From Viscum album (Eukaryota; Streptophyta; Magnoliopsida; Santalales; Viscaceae), in assembly GCA_963277665.1 (NCBI GenBank), contig OY728122.1, forward strand, positions 1,549,026,868 through 1,549,090,867: DNA of 64,000 bases. The letters are read 5' to 3'. The notes beneath the pieces were generated by a model that was not told where the DNA came from, did not search any database, and worked only from the letters and a program-made list of their open reading frames with translations. Of this stretch, positions 60,695 through 64,000 are shown piece after piece (within the stretch, counting starts at the first letter, position 1; each line of letters opens with the position of its first letter). A program made the position numbers and the translations under genes.

Positions 60695-63600
60695 TATTTT
60701 ATTTTATTTTATTTTATATAAGTATATGTGATCTATAATGTGGGAAATGAGTTGTTTTATATTTCATGAATGTGTGTTTTTATGAACTATTTCATTTATT
60801 ATAATAATATTTTGGTTCAGTTTCTTATTATACATAATTTGATGTTTATATATATATATTTGATTCATGGTAAATTTTCAACTATTATTACACTATATTA
60901 TGATAGAATGATCATTCCATTATACGGATTAAGACATTGACACAAATCAACAACCACTAGTATATGTGGAGGCATGCTTGAGGAAAAATCGCAAGACACA
61001 CCAGGGAATATGTCATGTCGACCTAGGGTGGTTCTTGATAAATCATTAATGACATTATCAGATCCATGATATATTGGAAATACAGAGTGAAATTCAACCA
61101 TCTCATGGTGGATTTTACAAAGAATCCAGAGTTGATGTTTTCATACTTGTGTGTTGAACCAACACAATTTGTTCTATTCCAGAAATATTTTTAAATGGTT
61201 GAAATCGCTATCAAGAAAAGGTAGATCAATCATGGTGAAGATTGGGATCTTTGATGTGGATCTAACCAGTGACCCCAAAACCATATTTGATATCATCACA
61301 TCATGGTGAAGGTCCTTTAGAAATTCTATATAAATAATGGTGCAGTCTTATTTTGGATTACATTTTATTTCATTCCATAAAACCCTACCCAACCTTATAA
61401 CTTTTTAAGGCCTTTCAAGCTTCTCTAGGTGGACTAAAACCTATCGATTAATGTGGTTATATCTCTCTTGATACAAGGATCCTATATTGTCCTTTTTTCT
61501 GTATGCTTCAAATAATTTCACACATCACAGTGTTTATGAATGTGAAGGTTATTTTTGAATGGATATTGTTGTATTGTAAATTAATGATTGTTTTTTTGTT
61601 AACTCTTGATGTGTTTTCCAGTAAGATTGGTCATGGTTGATCCTTGGTTATACTATTATTATGTGGTTCTCCTCAATGAATCATATCGTAGTAGGGGATT
61701 CTAGTACTTTATTTTTAAGTATTTTCAAGTGTGGGGATAAAAACAATTATAATTAATGAGTAAATGGTTGAGGATAACCTAATGATGATGATAATTAAAA
61801 ATTAATGAATTTAACGAAATATTGATTCTTATGAAGTTATGTTATTCATTCTCATATTGAATCCTATAATTTTTTATATTTCTTGAAATTTTACATCTAT
61901 TATTATTTTTTCTCCTTAATATATTTTTCATTAATTGAAATATGGTTAAACAATGTAAGGATTGTAAAATTAAGAGAATAATGTTGGAACATATACATTG
62001 AGTTTATTATCATTTCATAAAAAACTATTGTCATGGTAATGTGTTTGTTTAATCATATTTTTTTGTTGAGTATGGTTTCCACTAGCTGTTGAATACTGAC
62101 TGAAAATTAATTTTTTATTTCAAATGAACTTTTGAGGTGAAATTGGGAAACCAAGATGACATCAGAGACATAGAACACAACAAGACCTCCATGGTTGAGA
62201 TCATCAAGGCCAAATACAATCCAATTAAAAAGCTAGGAAAATCCCAAACCTAGAAGGAAATACAATAAGATAAATGTCCACATTCCCATCACTTCTTGGA
62301 TAGTTATCTCGTGCAAGGAGGCATGGGCTAGGTACTAATGGAAAACACAATACCCTCTCAAAACATGGAATTCTGGATAGCAATGAAATGTAGGATTCTC
62401 TCCACACTGATCATCTTCTAAAATAGACCATTGAAAATAAACCGTATGAAATGTATCTTCATCCATAGCCATATTTACATTGGAGAACACCGAATATTCA
62501 AACCACAAAAGCCTCATCCAAGAAAATAAAAATCAGCCCTGTAAACACATTGAACCACTGATGGAAGGACATTATCATGAAATATATATCCAAAAACAGA
62601 AGATTGAACCAAAGACTAATTCCCCCTTACTGTAATCATCCTAAATAAAAAACACACTTCACCAGAATCATGCACTTCACATATGAAAAGAGGAAGTCGA
62701 CTCTGCCCCCACCAAATCACTTGATCGAAGCTCATGATTCCCAAACCCAAAATCGATCCAAAACAGAAATGAAAATGAAAAAAGAAGAAAAATTAAAACA
62801 TCACAGATTACTGGAAGAGTAACCAAAGGAAAACCTGATCAAGATCCTCATGCTGCCATAGAGAACTCCCATGGAGGAGACACCCAACCACATAAAACAC
62901 AAGCATTCGTGGATGAATCGTCTCCCTTATACCGTGGAAGAAGAGCTCAACCTTTGGACAGACATCACACTACTGAGGAACCCTATTAATCAAAGGAGTA
63001 GTGCAAGAATGACGACCTATGATGTGTATCACTGAGATAGCCGAGTTTGAAAGCACCATTGTGACATTGGAGCCTCCAACACGAATTGTTGAATATGGGG
63101 GGTGAAGCTAAGCTGGTTCGAGACTATGGAAGGAGGCGATGTTTGAGGAAAACCCTAGAACGTGTTCCCCTTATGGGATCATCCCACAGGTAGATGATTA
63201 TACATTTTTTTAGATTACTGGAACTTTCTCATAATTTATTACCATAATGATGATGGTAAGAAGTGTAGTAATTTCTAAAATTAAAAACTAGTGGAAAAAT
63301 ATTTTTTAACTTATTTATTATAAAATTGTGTTCATTAACAATGTAAATATTTATTTCTAATTAACATTAATTACTATAAAAAAATATTTATTTACAATAG
63401 TATATTTAGAATTGATAGACCACTGGCTATGATTTAAAAAAATAAGAAATGATTATATTACATACTGAGGTTTGGAATATTTTTTGTTGTTGTAGAAACT
63501 AATAAAAAACATTTCTTTTATACTGCTAAAAATGAAATTTGTTAGTGCCAGATAATAATTGAATATTGGAGAGAGATTAAAATCGAGAAGATTTTATATG

Positions 63601-64000
63601 TGATAAAAAGCACTAATAATGGGGGTCCTTTGTCAGCTCTTTTAGAAGCACTATTAAAGGAAAACATTTATCAGTGCATTAATTTTGCATTAAAAAAGGA
63701 TCATACTATAGTGTGGTGTAATATCACACTATAACACTAGTTCAATGTGTTGTAGCAACACACTCATGCACTAGAAGCACCACAAAAAATCTGAAAAATC
63801 AACTACCAATATATAATGTATTTTAAATTAAAATTACAACAAAAATACAAGAAAAAAACATTATAATAGACATTTCAAACATTGGTATATAGAAATAAAT
63901 GAGTAAAGAAAAATTATTACATACATTCAAAATCATTAATGTTCTTTTTTATTTTGACCTTGATTCAGACTCATGATATTAAAGAACAAGCCACACCTTC
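60695..64000. other. Unassigned AT-rich DNA at the right end
   Basis: No reliable protein motif was found. A TATA-like CTATATAAATAATGG lies at 61327 before an ATTCCATAAAACCCTACCC stretch. From about 62150 to 63180 the + strand is A/C-rich, as in elements lying on the - strand, and is less AT-rich than its surroundings, which hints at another reverse-oriented retroelement. The last 800 bp are strongly AT-rich. Confidence 0.35.

Noticed and set aside
1..64000. CRISPR arrays, bacterial operons, rRNA or tRNA genes, organelle DNA inserts
   Set aside because: No regularly spaced identical repeats, no ribosome-binding sites with long genes, and no recognisable rRNA, tRNA or plastid gene sequence; the content is eukaryotic retroelement DNA.
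1..64000. An undescribed coding system hidden in the window
   Set aside because: All frames with protein resemblance are retroelement domains; the remaining open frames are short and without motif, context or codon bias to support them.

Overview
This 64 kb window is intergenic DNA from a plant nuclear genome and consists almost entirely of nested, mostly ancient LTR retrotransposons. I found no cellular protein gene, rRNA gene, tRNA gene or CRISPR array. Three things point to a plant: a Ty3/gypsy chromovirus of the Tekay/Del type with a chromodomain-like tail, a Ty1/copia element of Sirevirus/Maximus type, and primer-binding sites that resemble the complement of plant initiator tRNA-Met. The sequence is very AT-rich and full of very old elements that are decayed but not deleted, which suggests a species with a large, slowly purged genome. 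Species cannot be decided from the sequence.

Layout, left to right. Positions 290-700 are the integrase tail of an old gypsy element (Y) cut by the window edge. Element A (1921-18163, + strand) is an old gypsy chromovirus with ~3.6 kb LTRs and a gag-pol riddled with stops and frameshifts. Its integrase is split by B (10118-14155, - strand), a solo LTR of a related family. Element E (about 18356-27031, + strand) is a degraded Sirevirus-like copia element with ~1.6 kb LTRs; gag, integrase, RT and RNase H can still be followed. Element F (27941-39758, + strand) is the only well-preserved element: exact 5-bp target duplication GTGAC, 3.58 and 3.57 kb LTRs, tRNA-Met-type primer site, polypurine tract, and gag-pol in one reading frame apart from seven stops and one frameshift. 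Element D (40083-59635, - strand) has ~2.53 kb LTRs, a gag remnant and little else. It is interrupted by C (42894-53984, + strand), another old gypsy element, whose right LTR in turn carries a SINE-like insertion (about 52504-52755). From 59636 to the right end there is unassigned retroelement-like DNA with a primer-site-like motif at 60678.

None of these elements looks autonomous today. F was coding-competent most recently: its LTRs differ by about 4 percent in a 200-bp stretch I compared by eye. The other LTR pairs are far more diverged. The most interesting non-coding structure is a set of spaced GC-rich hairpin modules (core GCGG-ACTA-CCGC) plus two further stem-loops, kept in the LTRs of A, B and F although most of the surrounding sequence has diverged.
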